From Aneurinibacillus aneurinilyticus ATCC 12856 (lineage in GTDB: Bacteria; Bacillota; Bacilli; Aneurinibacillales; Aneurinibacillaceae), in NCBI RefSeq assembly GCF_000466385.1, contig NZ_KE952720.1:1-64000 (forward strand): a stretch of 64,000 bases of DNA, in the 5' to 3' direction. Of the stretch, positions 8,880 through 16,610 are shown in pieces. The translations under genes were made by a program, and so were the position numbers. The notes beneath the pieces are model-generated. The model had not been told where the DNA came from, made no database searches, and saw nothing but the letters and a program-made list of their open reading frames with translations. Numbering within the stretch: position 1 is the first letter of the stretch; each line of letters begins with the position of its first letter.

Positions 8880-9314
8880 TTTCATTACCATTGCTTCTCC
8901 TTCAACAACTACCTTTTGTTGTTGATTCACGAGATTGGTACGCAATTTAATAAGTTTCTTATCGTCTCTTTTTTCTACCACTTCAGCGATTGCAGTAATC
9001 GTATCCCCGATTTTGACCGGAGCTTTAAATTTTAGGTTTTGTGACAGATAAATTGTATTGGTACCAGGTAATTGAGTACCTAATACAGTGGATATGAAGC
9101 TGGCAGTCAACATTCCATGGGCAATTCTTTCTTTAAAAAACGTCTTCTTCGCAAACTCATTATCCAGATGAATCGGATTAACATCACCGGTAAGCTGAGC
9201 GAATGCCACAATATCCTCATCCGTAATCGTTTTTACTACCTCAGCGGTATCTCCAACATGAATATCAGCGTACGAGCGCTCAACTACGTGCTTGGATTTT
9301 TCATATATATCCAT
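8871..9314 (-). CDS. phaJ: MaoC-like (R)-specific enoyl-CoA hydratase, PhaJ type
   Basis: 147 aa hot-dog fold protein. The MaoC signature is clear: FAQLTGDVNPIHLD with the catalytic Asp44 and His49, then ERIAHGML. PhaJ hydrates trans-2-enoyl-CoA from beta-oxidation to (R)-3-hydroxyacyl-CoA, a substrate for PHA synthase, so it links fatty acid breakdown to polymer formation. AGAGGAATATAG precedes the ATG. It lies downstream of phaP on the same strand with a hairpin between them, so it may be transcribed partly by read-through. Position in the PHA cluster supports the phaJ name over other MaoC proteins. Confidence 0.85.
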   Translation of the reverse strand: MDIYEKSKHVVERSYADIHVGDTAEVVKTITDEDIVAFAQLTGDVNPIHLDNEFAKKTFFKERIAHGMLTASFISTVLGTQLPGTNTIYLSQNLKFKAPVKIGDTITAIAEVVEKRDDKKLIKLRTNLVNQQQKVVVEGEAMVMKME

Positions 9315-9375
9315 TTCTATATTCCTCTTTCTTTTTTAACTTGATTTCTTGACATTTTTCGACAAAATAAGCAAG

Positions 9376-9400
9376 GAAAAGCCCCCTGGCTATCAGGGGG
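9376..9400 (-). terminator. Hairpin between phaP and phaJ
   Basis: CCCCCTG and CAGGGGG close a very stable stem with a short loop, followed on the minus strand by CTTTTCC. Probably lowers phaJ expression relative to phaP. Confidence 0.75.
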
Positions 9401-9406
9401 AGGTGT

Positions 9407-9985
9407 TTACTTTAACAAGCTTATCGTGTTATTCTTATTCGCTTCAAAAGAATCAACTACGCCTTTCTGTGTTGCTTTTACCTGTTGCAAAAAATTATCC
9501 ATCAGCGATTGTACTTCTTCCCGAGTTCTTTGCTGCTGGGCAATTACGTTTTTAAGAGACGCTTCAAGCTGCTCTTGGGACTTATTAACTACATTCATAT
9601 TAGCTTTACCCGGTGTCCACGTTAGTTGTTGAATCCGTGCCGCAATCTCTTCAAGGCGTTGAGTCCATTCTTCGAAGGTCTTGCTTATTTGCTCGCCGCC
9701 AATATTTTTTACGTTGTTTTGATAATTAACTTTAATGTCTTCGAGGAATTTTTTCATCTCCTCTTCCATTTTATCCATATTTTCTGTTGTTTTAGCCCAG
9801 ATTTCTTTTTGGCGTTCAAGAGTCTGTAACGTCAAATTCTCCATTTCACGCTGATAGGCGTACATCATCTTAACACCGTTCATCCAGCCGTCCCACACAG
9901 CATCGATTACGCTTGAAGCCGCACTCCCCTGGCTTTGCGCCTGCACAATCGTCGACTCTTTTTCGTTTTTCTTGTTAATAGCCAT
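9407..9985 (-). CDS. phaP: Phasin, PHA granule-associated protein
   Basis: 192 aa, almost entirely helical with many Gln and charged residues, no signal peptide and no enzymatic motif. It resembles Bacillus PhaP (SSVIDAVWDGWMNGVKMMYA near residue 25, then long amphipathic helices). Phasins coat PHA granules in the cytoplasm and control their number and size. AAGGAGGAATTGAGCAG precedes the ATG. It is followed by phaJ and preceded by phaQ, its likely regulator, on the same strand. Slightly longer than the 170-aa B. megaterium protein. Confidence 0.85.
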   Translation of the reverse strand: MAINKKNEKESTIVQAQSQGSAASSVIDAVWDGWMNGVKMMYAYQREMENLTLQTLERQKEIWAKTTENMDKMEEEMKKFLEDIKVNYQNNVKNIGGEQISKTFEEWTQRLEEIAARIQQLTWTPGKANMNVVNKSQEQLEASLKNVIAQQQRTREEVQSLMDNFLQQVKATQKGVVDSFEANKNNTISLLK

Positions 9986-10002
9986 CTGCTCAATTCCTCC
10001 TT

Positions 10003-10051
10003 ATAAACATGTGTAAAAGAAAAATGTTTATGGTAAGTGCAGCATGCTGCA
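10003..10051 (-). promoter_or_regulatory. Two inverted repeats in front of phaP
   Basis: ATAAACAT (10003-10010) pairs with ATGTTTAT (10024-10031), and TGCAGCATGCTGCA (10038-10051) is a perfect 14-bp palindrome. They sit between the phaQ stop and the phaP ribosome site and could be operators (PhaQ?) or mRNA hairpins setting phaP level. The role is inferred. Confidence 0.4.
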
Positions 10052-10067
10052 GTACCGCCATAAAAGG

Positions 10068-10505
10068 CTACTTTTCTTCTTTTTTTTCCTTGTCCGTCCG
10101 GTACATATCCATTGACGAAGGCATAAAAAATCCCGTATACATCGTGAAGAATCTATCCAGCATCGATTGGTATTGCTCAAGCGAGGAAGCCCATGACTTC
10201 AAATACTGTTCCCCGGCGTCCGTAAGCGAATAAATCCGTTTGGCAGGTCCGCCGGTTGAAGTATCCCACTCTGATTTCACCATATTATCTTTTTCTAGCT
10301 GTCGAAGCGTTCGATATACGTTTCCCTGATCGATAGAGGGAAATCCGAATTTAATAAGTTGCTGTATTAGCTCATACCCATGGACATTCCAGCCTCGCAA
10401 ACTCAGAAGCAAAAAAGGAACCATTAAATTTTTGGGCGCTCCGCCTATCGTTTTTTCGTCTTTTGATTGAGCGCCTGAGCGAGAATTTTCTTCACTCGCA
10501 GACAT
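10068..10505 (-). CDS. phaQ: PadR-family regulator PhaQ
   Basis: 145 aa. The PadR-type winged helix is visible: NLMVPFLLLSLRGWNVHGYE, then the recognition region GNVYRTLRQLEKDNMV and the wing GGPAKRIYSLTDAGEQYL. In B. megaterium PhaQ represses the phaP operon and is released by PHB. The ATG at 10505 is chosen because AGG lies eight bases upstream; GTG 10514 and ATG 10511 are in frame but too close to the site. It is read in the same direction as phaP and divergently from phaR. Confidence 0.85.
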   Translation of the reverse strand: MSASEENSRSGAQSKDEKTIGGAPKNLMVPFLLLSLRGWNVHGYELIQQLIKFGFPSIDQGNVYRTLRQLEKDNMVKSEWDTSTGGPAKRIYSLTDAGEQYLKSWASSLEQYQSMLDRFFTMYTGFFMPSSMDMYRTDKEKKEEK

Positions 10506-10539
10506 GTGCATCACCTACAAATCTGTAAATATCTCTTAT

Positions 10540-10572
10540 GTGTAATTTACACCTATAAAATCTTTTTGTCAA
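10540..10572 (-). promoter_or_regulatory. phaQ promoter with overlapping operator candidate
   Basis: On the minus strand TTGACA (10572-10567), 17 bases, then TAAATT (10549-10544). The -10 lies inside the palindrome GTGTAATTTACAC (10540-10552). This is a good position for autorepression by PhaQ. The rest of the 335-base phaQ-phaR gap (10573-10840) is AT-rich; TTGACT near 10742 may belong to the phaR promoter but a clear -10 is lacking. Confidence 0.5.
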
Positions 10573-10840
10573 ACCTTTCCTCTTAAAATTTTTCCAAATC
10601 ATTTTTCTGACCGTAATCCCTTCTTATGCATTCTGTCAATAGTTGGCAGGCAATAAAATACCTATCTTCACTTAAACTTCATAAAACCTTAAAAAAAATG
10701 ACGTAATTTATCGAATCTTTTTATTTGAGTTCCTTTGTTTTGTTGACTATACTTTTACATGAACTACCTTTTACATACATAATTTTCTCCCAGGCCCATA
10801 TATTGGTGAGGTGGAAAAAAACAAAAAAGGAGATGAACCA

Positions 10841-11335
10841 GTGAGTAAGCAAAATCCGTTCGACCCTTTTTCAATGTGGAAAGACGTATACGACAAAACC
10901 GAGTCCCACTGGAGTAAAATGTTTAATGAATCGATGAGCAAAGAGGATTTTTCGGCGTGGATGGGACAATTTCTAAATGTATATTTGCAGTATCAGAGCA
11001 TGATACAGCAATCGACAGAGAAGTATCTGGCCCAGGCAAACATGCCTTCCCGCACCGATCTTTCCAATCTGGCCTCTCTGCTCGTCAACCTTGAGGCTAA
11101 AGTCGATAATCTGGAAGAAATGATCGAAGAAGATCTTTCTCATCAGATTAACAGTCTAAATGTCAGCCGCGAAGTCAACAAACTAAAATCCGATATGAAA
11201 AATCTTGATAAAAAACTTGATCAAATCTTGGATGTACTAAAAAAACAGGCAGAAACGAAAGAAGCATCCGTCAAAGAGGTAGCTGCTGCCAAGGAGAACG
11301 AACAAAGCAAAGAAACAGAGCAAAAAGACGCATAA
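10841..11335 (+). CDS. phaR: PHA synthase subunit PhaR (class IV)
   Basis: 164 aa. The N-terminus NPFDPFSMWKDVYDKTESHW is typical of PhaR, followed by coiled-coil helices (LVNLEAKVDNLEEMI and DMKNLDKKLDQILDVL) and a charged Lys/Glu tail. In class IV synthases PhaR is required with PhaC for activity. The GTG at 10841 follows AAAGGAGATGA; the in-frame GTG at 10811 has no proper site. It opens the phaR-phaB-phaC run. Confidence 0.88.
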   Translation: MSKQNPFDPFSMWKDVYDKTESHWSKMFNESMSKEDFSAWMGQFLNVYLQYQSMIQQSTEKYLAQANMPSRTDLSNLASLLVNLEAKVDNLEEMIEEDLSHQINSLNVSREVNKLKSDMKNLDKKLDQILDVLKKQAETKEASVKEVAAAKENEQSKETEQKDA

Positions 11336-11433
11336 GCTTGTTTATCCGTGCTATTACAAGAGATTTCTAGGTATGATTTCGATTCATCATTTTCTTGATA
11401 AAAATTGATGTCAGCTAAGGGGTGTTATTGTTT

Positions 11434-12177
11434 ATGGTGAATGTAAACGGTAGAGTAGCGATTGTAACAGGCGGGTCTCGTGGAATTGGCGCAGCAATTG
11501 CAAAGGAACTGGCAGCAAACGGTGTAAAAGTGGCCATCAACTATAACAGCAACAGCGAAGCCGCAGATGCTGTCGTTCAAGAAATTGAACAAGCGGGTGG
11601 CGAAGCATTTGCAGCACAGGCAGACGTATCCGATCCGGCGCAGGCACGCGTGCTGGTAGAAGAAACCATCAATAAATATGGCAAACTGGATATCCTAGTA
11701 AACAATGCCGGCATTACCCGTGATCGCACTTTCCGCAAAATCACCGAGGAAGATTGGACAAATGTTATTGATGTCAACTTAAACAGTGTCTATAACATGT
11801 CAACAGCAGCACTTTCCCACATTCAATCATCGGACGCAGGGCGCATCATCAACATCTCCTCTATCATCGGTCAAGCGGGCGGCTTCGGACAAACGAATTA
11901 CGCTGCAGCTAAGGCCGGTATGATCGGCTTCACCAAATCCCTCGCGCTCGAACTTGCAAAGACAGGGACAACCGTGAATGCAATCTGCCCCGGATTTATC
12001 GATACAGAAATGGTGCAGGCGATTCCAGATGAGATTCGTGCTCAAATCGTAGCAAAAGTCCCTGCACGTCGCTTCGGGCTTCCAGAGGAAGTTGCACGTG
12101 GTGTTCTCTACTTGTGCCAGGACGGCGAATATATTACAGGGCAACAATTAAATATAAACGGCGGGCTTTATATGTAA
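11434..12177 (+). CDS. phaB: Acetoacetyl-CoA reductase (SDR)
   Basis: 247 aa short-chain dehydrogenase. Cofactor loop TGGSRGIG (12-19), NNAG (90-93), catalytic Ser142 or 143 in NISS, Tyr156 and Lys160 in YAAAK, and the ending INGGLYM. It reduces acetoacetyl-CoA to (R)-3-hydroxybutyryl-CoA for PHB. The ATG at 11434 has AAGGGGTG nine bases upstream; the in-frame GTG at 11422 does not fit. Sequence alone would also allow FabG; the place between phaR and phaC decides for phaB. No phaA thiolase is in the window. Confidence 0.88.
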   Translation: MVNVNGRVAIVTGGSRGIGAAIAKELAANGVKVAINYNSNSEAADAVVQEIEQAGGEAFAAQADVSDPAQARVLVEETINKYGKLDILVNNAGITRDRTFRKITEEDWTNVIDVNLNSVYNMSTAALSHIQSSDAGRIINISSIIGQAGGFGQTNYAAAKAGMIGFTKSLALELAKTGTTVNAICPGFIDTEMVQAIPDEIRAQIVAKVPARRFGLPEEVARGVLYLCQDGEYITGQQLNINGGLYM

Positions 12178-12228
12178 ATACATATGAACAACGTATTTAC
12201 GAAATATTTTATGTGTATCACTCTGCTC

Positions 12229-12397
12229 TATATAAATTACACTTGATATTTTGACAAAGTAGCGTGGTTGGAAGTAGGAGATTCGTAAAAGAGAAGAGGT
12301 TGGATGCGCCCTGCGCTCCGGCTCCCGCCCACCGCCCTTCCTTTCTTCTTACCTCCCACCACAAAAATGTGTCGATTTATCAAATCTGATGTATATA
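12229..12397. repeat. Intergenic repeat family A, copy 1 (inside the phaRBC run)
   Basis: A 169-bp imperfect palindrome bounded by TATATA at both ends. The left arm (ATTTTGACA, GTGGTTGGAAGTAGGAGA) pairs with the right arm (CTTACCTCCCACCAC, TGTGTCGA). Closely related to copies at 22685-22858 and 26937-27139. It fills most of the phaB-phaC gap and could act as an RNA hairpin changing phaC expression. Confidence 0.75.
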
Positions 12398-12442
12398 GTT
12401 GTATAAAGAGAACATTTATTTATGTTGGAGGGGAAATTGATT

Positions 12443-13531
12443 ATGTCAGCTCCAGTGACCAAAAGTTTGGAAGATTTGCTTGACTCTATGCCCCAAGAAA
12501 TGCAGCGCACATACCGACGCTTCAAAAAGGCTTCAGAAGTATTAACTACGGAAGCGGAACCGGAAGTCGGCTTGACGCCGAAAGAAGTAATCTGGACAAA
12601 AAATAAAACAAAGCTGTACCGTTATCAGCCAGCACTGCCGAAAAAACATCGTATTCCATTGCTAATGGTATATGCCCTCATTAATAAGCCTTATATTCTC
12701 GATCTTGCCCCTGGTAATAGCCTTATCGAATACCTGGTGAATCGCGGATTTGATGTATATTTGCTCGATTGGGGTACACCTGCACTCGAAGATCGGCATA
12801 TGAAGCTTGACGACTATATTATGGACTATATTCCACGTGCTGTACGCAAAGTGCTCAGAACCTCGGGGGCTGAAGAAATCTCTCTGCTTGGCTACTGCAT
12901 GGGGGGTACAATGACTTCCATTTTCGCCGCGCTGCATCCGCAGTTGCCGATTCGTAACATTATTTTCATGACGAGCCCGTTTGATTTTGCCGATGCTGGC
13001 CTGTTCACAAACTGGCTCGACGAGAAATATTTTAATTTGGATAAGATGGTTGATACAATGGGAGTCGTTCCGCCAGAAATGATCGATTTCGGCAATAAAA
13101 TGCTGAAACCGATTGTCAACTTCTACGGTCCTTATATAAATCTTGTAGATCGGGCGGAGAACGAAAACTTTGTAAACGGATGGAAGCTGATGCAGAAATG
13201 GGTCAATGACGGCATCCCATTCCCTGGTGAGGCATTCCGACAATGGATTCGTGAATTCTATCAGCACAACAAACTGCTCAAGGGTGAACTATATATTCGA
13301 GGACGACAAGTTGACTTGAGCAATATTAAAGCCAATGTATTGAACATCGCCGCTGAGCGAGATCATATTGCGATTCCGCATCAAGTAGAAGCCCTGATGC
13401 CGATTATCTCCAGCAAGGATAAAACTTATATGGAGATGCCAACCGGACATGTATCGGTATGCTTTGGCCGCCAGGCGATTAACAAAACATATCCTTCCGT
13501 AGGCGATTGGCTGGAGCAGCGTTCAAAATAA
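12443..13531 (+). CDS. phaC: Class IV poly(3-hydroxyalkanoate) synthase catalytic subunit
   Basis: 362 aa, the standard length of Bacillus PhaC. Alpha/beta-hydrolase fold with the lipase-like box GYCMGG, where Cys152 is the nucleophile, Asp307 in AAERDHI and His336 in TGHVSV. It polymerises (R)-3-hydroxyacyl-CoA with PhaR on the granule surface. The ATG at 12443 is well spaced from GGAGGGG (12426 on); the in-frame ATG at 12422 is not. It ends the PHA cluster at a strong terminator. Confidence 0.93.
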   Translation: MSAPVTKSLEDLLDSMPQEMQRTYRRFKKASEVLTTEAEPEVGLTPKEVIWTKNKTKLYRYQPALPKKHRIPLLMVYALINKPYILDLAPGNSLIEYLVNRGFDVYLLDWGTPALEDRHMKLDDYIMDYIPRAVRKVLRTSGAEEISLLGYCMGGTMTSIFAALHPQLPIRNIIFMTSPFDFADAGLFTNWLDEKYFNLDKMVDTMGVVPPEMIDFGNKMLKPIVNFYGPYINLVDRAENENFVNGWKLMQKWVNDGIPFPGEAFRQWIREFYQHNKLLKGELYIRGRQVDLSNIKANVLNIAAERDHIAIPHQVEALMPIISSKDKTYMEMPTGHVSVCFGRQAINKTYPSVGDWLEQRSK

Positions 13532-13544
13532 TCGTATAGATATA

Positions 13545-13580
13545 AATAAAAATAGAGCGGCATCCCGCTCTATTTTTATT
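13545..13580. terminator. Bidirectional terminator between phaC and thiI
   Basis: AAAAATAGAGCGG / CCGCTCTATTTTT around a short loop with A and T runs on both sides; serves both converging genes. Confidence 0.88.
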
Positions 13581-13606
13581 TATCCAATCTTGTTTCTTCC
13601 TTCAAT

Positions 13607-14812
13607 TTAGAAGAAATCCTGATGCTCCGGTTCTTCAGCCACCGGATCAATCCAGATACTCTCCACTGCAGCAACGGCCTCATCCACGAGTCGTTCCACA
13701 TCTAACACTTGTTCAAATTTTTCTGCTACTTCAGGCTTTGGACGTGTGACTGGTGATTTCGGAACAAATACCGTACAGCAATCCTCATACGGAAGAATGG
13801 ATGTTTCATACGTCTCAATTTGCCTAGAAATCGTCATAATCTCTTCTTTATCCATCGCTACCACCGGTCGCAGAACAGGTGTATTGATCACATGATTGAT
13901 AGTATACATGCTTTCCATTGTCTGTGAAGCGACCTGACCCAGGCTTTCCCCTGTAGCAATCGCAAGCGCACCGTGCTTTTGTGCCAAACGTTCTGTAATC
14001 CGCATCATAAAGCGGCGCATAATCGTAATCGTATAATGCTCCGGACAATGCTGTCGTATCTGAGTCTGAATCTCTGTAAAAGGCACGATATGCAATTTCA
14101 TTCCACCGCTGTACTGTGTCAGAATACGCGCCAAATCGATAACCTTCTGCTTGGCCCGCTCTGAAGTAAATGGATAACTATGAAAATGTACACCTTCAAT
14201 GCGAACACCACGCTTCATTGTCATCCATCCAGCGACAGGACTATCAATCCCTCCTGAGAGCATAAGCATCGCTTTACCGCTGCTTCCAGTTGGAAGCCCT
14301 CCCATACCGCGAACGGTACGACACGAAATAAAGACACCTTCAACACGAATTTCTACTCTGACTTCCACATCGGGTTTGTGAACATCGACTTTTAGATCGT
14401 CTGTATTACGTAGTATATATCCCCCTATAAGATGGTTCATCTCTTGTGAACGATGTGGAAACTGCTTATTGGGCCGCTTTACAATTGCCTTGAATGTACG
14501 TGGTGCCGGCTCTACGTCTAACACGGCTTCAAGGGCCGCGTGCTGAATTGCTTCCAGGTCAAACGTCTGTAAGAAACGCGTTGGACTGAATGAATGGATA
14601 CCAAACACCTTTTTTAGCTTAGCTTCTACCTGCTCATACGGTTCTCCGTTTAATACAAGATACATCCTACCGTATACACGCTCTACCTGCACCTTCGGAT
14701 GTGCTTTTAAGCTTTTTTTGATATTGCGGACAAGCTGCGACTCGAATTCTCCTCGATTACGCTTCTTAAGCGCTAACTCACCATAACGAATTAAAATATG
14801 CTCATACTGCAT
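13607..14812 (-). CDS. thiI: tRNA 4-thiouridine synthase ThiI
   Basis: 401 aa. N-terminal ferredoxin-like/THUMP region, then the adenylation domain with the PP-loop SGGIDSPVAGW (about residue 184) and later the family region DCCTVFVP. It lacks a C-terminal rhodanese domain, as in Bacillus. It transfers sulfur to U8 of tRNA, taking persulfide from the dedicated desulfurase encoded next to it. It starts five bases after the nifZ stop, so the two are one operon. Confidence 0.93.
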   Translation of the reverse strand: MQYEHILIRYGELALKKRNRGEFESQLVRNIKKSLKAHPKVQVERVYGRMYLVLNGEPYEQVEAKLKKVFGIHSFSPTRFLQTFDLEAIQHAALEAVLDVEPAPRTFKAIVKRPNKQFPHRSQEMNHLIGGYILRNTDDLKVDVHKPDVEVRVEIRVEGVFISCRTVRGMGGLPTGSSGKAMLMLSGGIDSPVAGWMTMKRGVRIEGVHFHSYPFTSERAKQKVIDLARILTQYSGGMKLHIVPFTEIQTQIRQHCPEHYTITIMRRFMMRITERLAQKHGALAIATGESLGQVASQTMESMYTINHVINTPVLRPVVAMDKEEIMTISRQIETYETSILPYEDCCTVFVPKSPVTRPKPEVAEKFEQVLDVERLVDEAVAAVESIWIDPVAEEPEHQDFF

Positions 14813-14817
14813 AATGT

Positions 14818-15972
14818 TTACACCCTCATTATCTTCACTAGATTTGGCACAATTTCTTCGATCGCACGCACAAACGCATCGACCTCTTCTTCCGAATTAT
14901 CAGCAGAAAAACTGACGCGCAATGCGCTTTTGGCTCGTTCTTCCTCCACTCCCGCGGCCAGCAGCACACGGGACGGCTTATCCGTCTTAGATGAACAGGC
15001 GGAACGGGTTGAGACGTATATATCTTTCTTCTCAAGCGCGTGCACGACCACTTCTGCTTTCACCCCAGGAAACGAGAAATTAACGATGTGTGGCGCCGCG
15101 CACTCGTCATCTTTACTAGGGCCATTCAGCTTGCAGTATGCAAGCGGCGATAATGCATCTATTAAACGATTCCGCAACCTTTTCATGTGTGAACGGCTCG
15201 CCTCCAGGCTGTCCCGCTGTATGCGCATCGCCTTGGCCATAGCGACGAAGCCAGGTACGTTTTCTGTTCCGGAACGGTAGCCGGACTCCTGTCCTCCACC
15301 TATAATAAGTGGAGCTAACATTACACCACGACGGACATATAGAAGTCCGCAGCCACGCAATCCATGAAACTTATGTGCAGATAGAGATAGTAAATCCACG
15401 CCCCATTTACCTGGAAGGAGCGGTAGCTTACCGAATCCCTGTACGGCATCAACATGAAAGTACACTTTCGGATAATCAGCAAGCAGACGACCAATCTCTT
15501 CAATCGGTTGTACAGTTCCCAGCTCGCTGTTAACATACATAACTGATACAAGGATTGTATCATCGCGTAGAGCACGTTGAACATCCTCAACACGTACCCG
15601 GCCTTTCTCATCAGTCGGCAGATACGAAACCGAATATCCCTGCTCTTCCAATTGTCTGCATGTTTCATAGACAGATGCATGCTCTACACTGCTCGTAATA
15701 ATATGTTTTCCACGCGACAGATGCTGCTGTGCCACACCTTTTAGAGCGGCATTATTACTCTCGGTACCGCCGGACGTAAATACGATTTCACTTGATCGTA
15801 CTCCAAGGCAATCAGCCGCAACTTTATGCGCCTGTTCGAGCAGCTGAGCCGCTCTTCCTCCTAGATGGTGAAGCGAAGAGGGATTGCCAAAATACTGAGC
15901 CGCCACGTCACCAAACGTCTTCAGCACATCAGGATACGGACGCGTCGTTGCACTATTGTCAAAATAAATCAT
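14818..15972 (-). CDS. nifZ: Cysteine desulfurase (NifZ type) partnered with ThiI
   Basis: 384 aa class V aminotransferase fold with pyridoxal phosphate. Visible: FDNSATTRP at the N-terminus, SSVEHASV, the Schiff-base lysine in SAHKFHG, and the persulfide cysteine in STRSACSS. The Bacillus gene directly upstream of thiI is the desulfurase that supplies ThiI; adjacency supports this over IscS or SufS. GAAGGGAAAAGC precedes the ATG. Confidence 0.92.
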   Translation of the reverse strand: MIYFDNSATTRPYPDVLKTFGDVAAQYFGNPSSLHHLGGRAAQLLEQAHKVAADCLGVRSSEIVFTSGGTESNNAALKGVAQQHLSRGKHIITSSVEHASVYETCRQLEEQGYSVSYLPTDEKGRVRVEDVQRALRDDTILVSVMYVNSELGTVQPIEEIGRLLADYPKVYFHVDAVQGFGKLPLLPGKWGVDLLSLSAHKFHGLRGCGLLYVRRGVMLAPLIIGGGQESGYRSGTENVPGFVAMAKAMRIQRDSLEASRSHMKRLRNRLIDALSPLAYCKLNGPSKDDECAAPHIVNFSFPGVKAEVVVHALEKKDIYVSTRSACSSKTDKPSRVLLAAGVEEERAKSALRVSFSADNSEEEVDAFVRAIEEIVPNLVKIMRV

Positions 15973-16124
15973 GCTTTTCCCTTCTTTACCCTACAAATTC
16001 TTTACCATAGTATTACCCGTACAAGTAGAAAAAAGTTCAAATTTTATCATAGCATATTTGTTTTCATTTCGAAAATAGTAATCTTTCGTGAACAAATTAT
16101 AACATTCTAAAATTTCCTTCTACT

Positions 16125-16138
16125 TGAAAACGATTACA
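16125..16138. promoter_or_regulatory. cre box (CcpA site), full match to consensus
   Basis: TGAAAACGATTACA fits TGWAANCGNTNWCA at every position. It lies in the 320-base gap between nifZ and the 50-aa ORF, about 50-60 bases upstream of the transcription start predicted from the promoter at 16152-16180. In B. subtilis, cre sites at this distance (ackA, pta) mediate activation. Confidence 0.6.
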
Positions 16139-16151
16139 TTCGAAAACCCTA

Positions 16152-16180
16152 TTTACAAATAAAATAGGGCCTGTTATTAT
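16152..16180 (+). promoter_or_regulatory. Sigma-A-type promoter of the 50-aa ORF
   Basis: TTTACA (16152-16157), 17 bases, TATTAT (16175-16180). It gives a leader of about 105 bases before the ATG at 16293. Confidence 0.6.
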
Positions 16181-16292
16181 AGTTTTCAATAAATTAAAAA
16201 TACGTCGACAACTAAGCAAATTGTATAGAACAATGAGCGTTCAAAGTCGAATGTTAATTTTTCAGAATATTAAAACAAAAGGAGAGATTAAC

Positions 16293-16445
16293 ATGACTGT
16301 GACAGTAAAGGTAGAGAAACTTCAAAAGATGGAGGCAGAAATCGCCAGGCTACAGCGTGAATTGTATGCCCTGCAAGCAAAGTCAACACAGGGCTTTGAA
16401 CATCTTGATACGGATATCTTCTTGACTGAGGTATATAACGGATAA
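16293..16445 (+). CDS. 50-aa coiled-coil small protein
   Basis: Reads MTVTVKVEKLQKMEAEIARL and continues as one Leu/Glu-rich helix, then a polar tail ending VYNG. AAAGGAGAG precedes the ATG at good spacing; the longer frame upstream has none. The unit is compact: cre box, promoter, ORF and terminator within about 400 bases. It may be a small carbon-regulated peptide or a dual RNA/peptide. No family recognised. Confidence 0.6.
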   Translation: MTVTVKVEKLQKMEAEIARLQRELYALQAKSTQGFEHLDTDIFLTEVYNG

Positions 16446-16483
16446 ATATACGAATAAAAATAAAGAGAATAAGATGGAGAGAT

Positions 16484-16526
16484 AAAAGGCCGACACTTCT
16501 GCAAATGCAAGAGTGCCGGCTTTTTG
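16484..16526. terminator. Bidirectional terminator
   Basis: AAAAGGCCGACACTTCTGC pairs with GCAAGAGTGCCGGCTTTTT with one or two bulges. It lies between the converging 50-aa ORF and the M50 protease gene. Confidence 0.8.
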
Positions 16527-16610
16527 TTTATGTCATGCTACCCAAAAATCGTTTTGCTTTTTCGCCGAAAAAGGACGAACGAAGAAGCACATGATTTTTT
16601 CCTAATTTTC

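Noticed and set aside
16146-16170. CCCTATTT / AAATAGGG hairpin upstream of the 50-aa ORF as a terminator
   Set aside because: The -35 element TTTACA lies in its loop and no T run follows; it is more likely incidental to the promoter.
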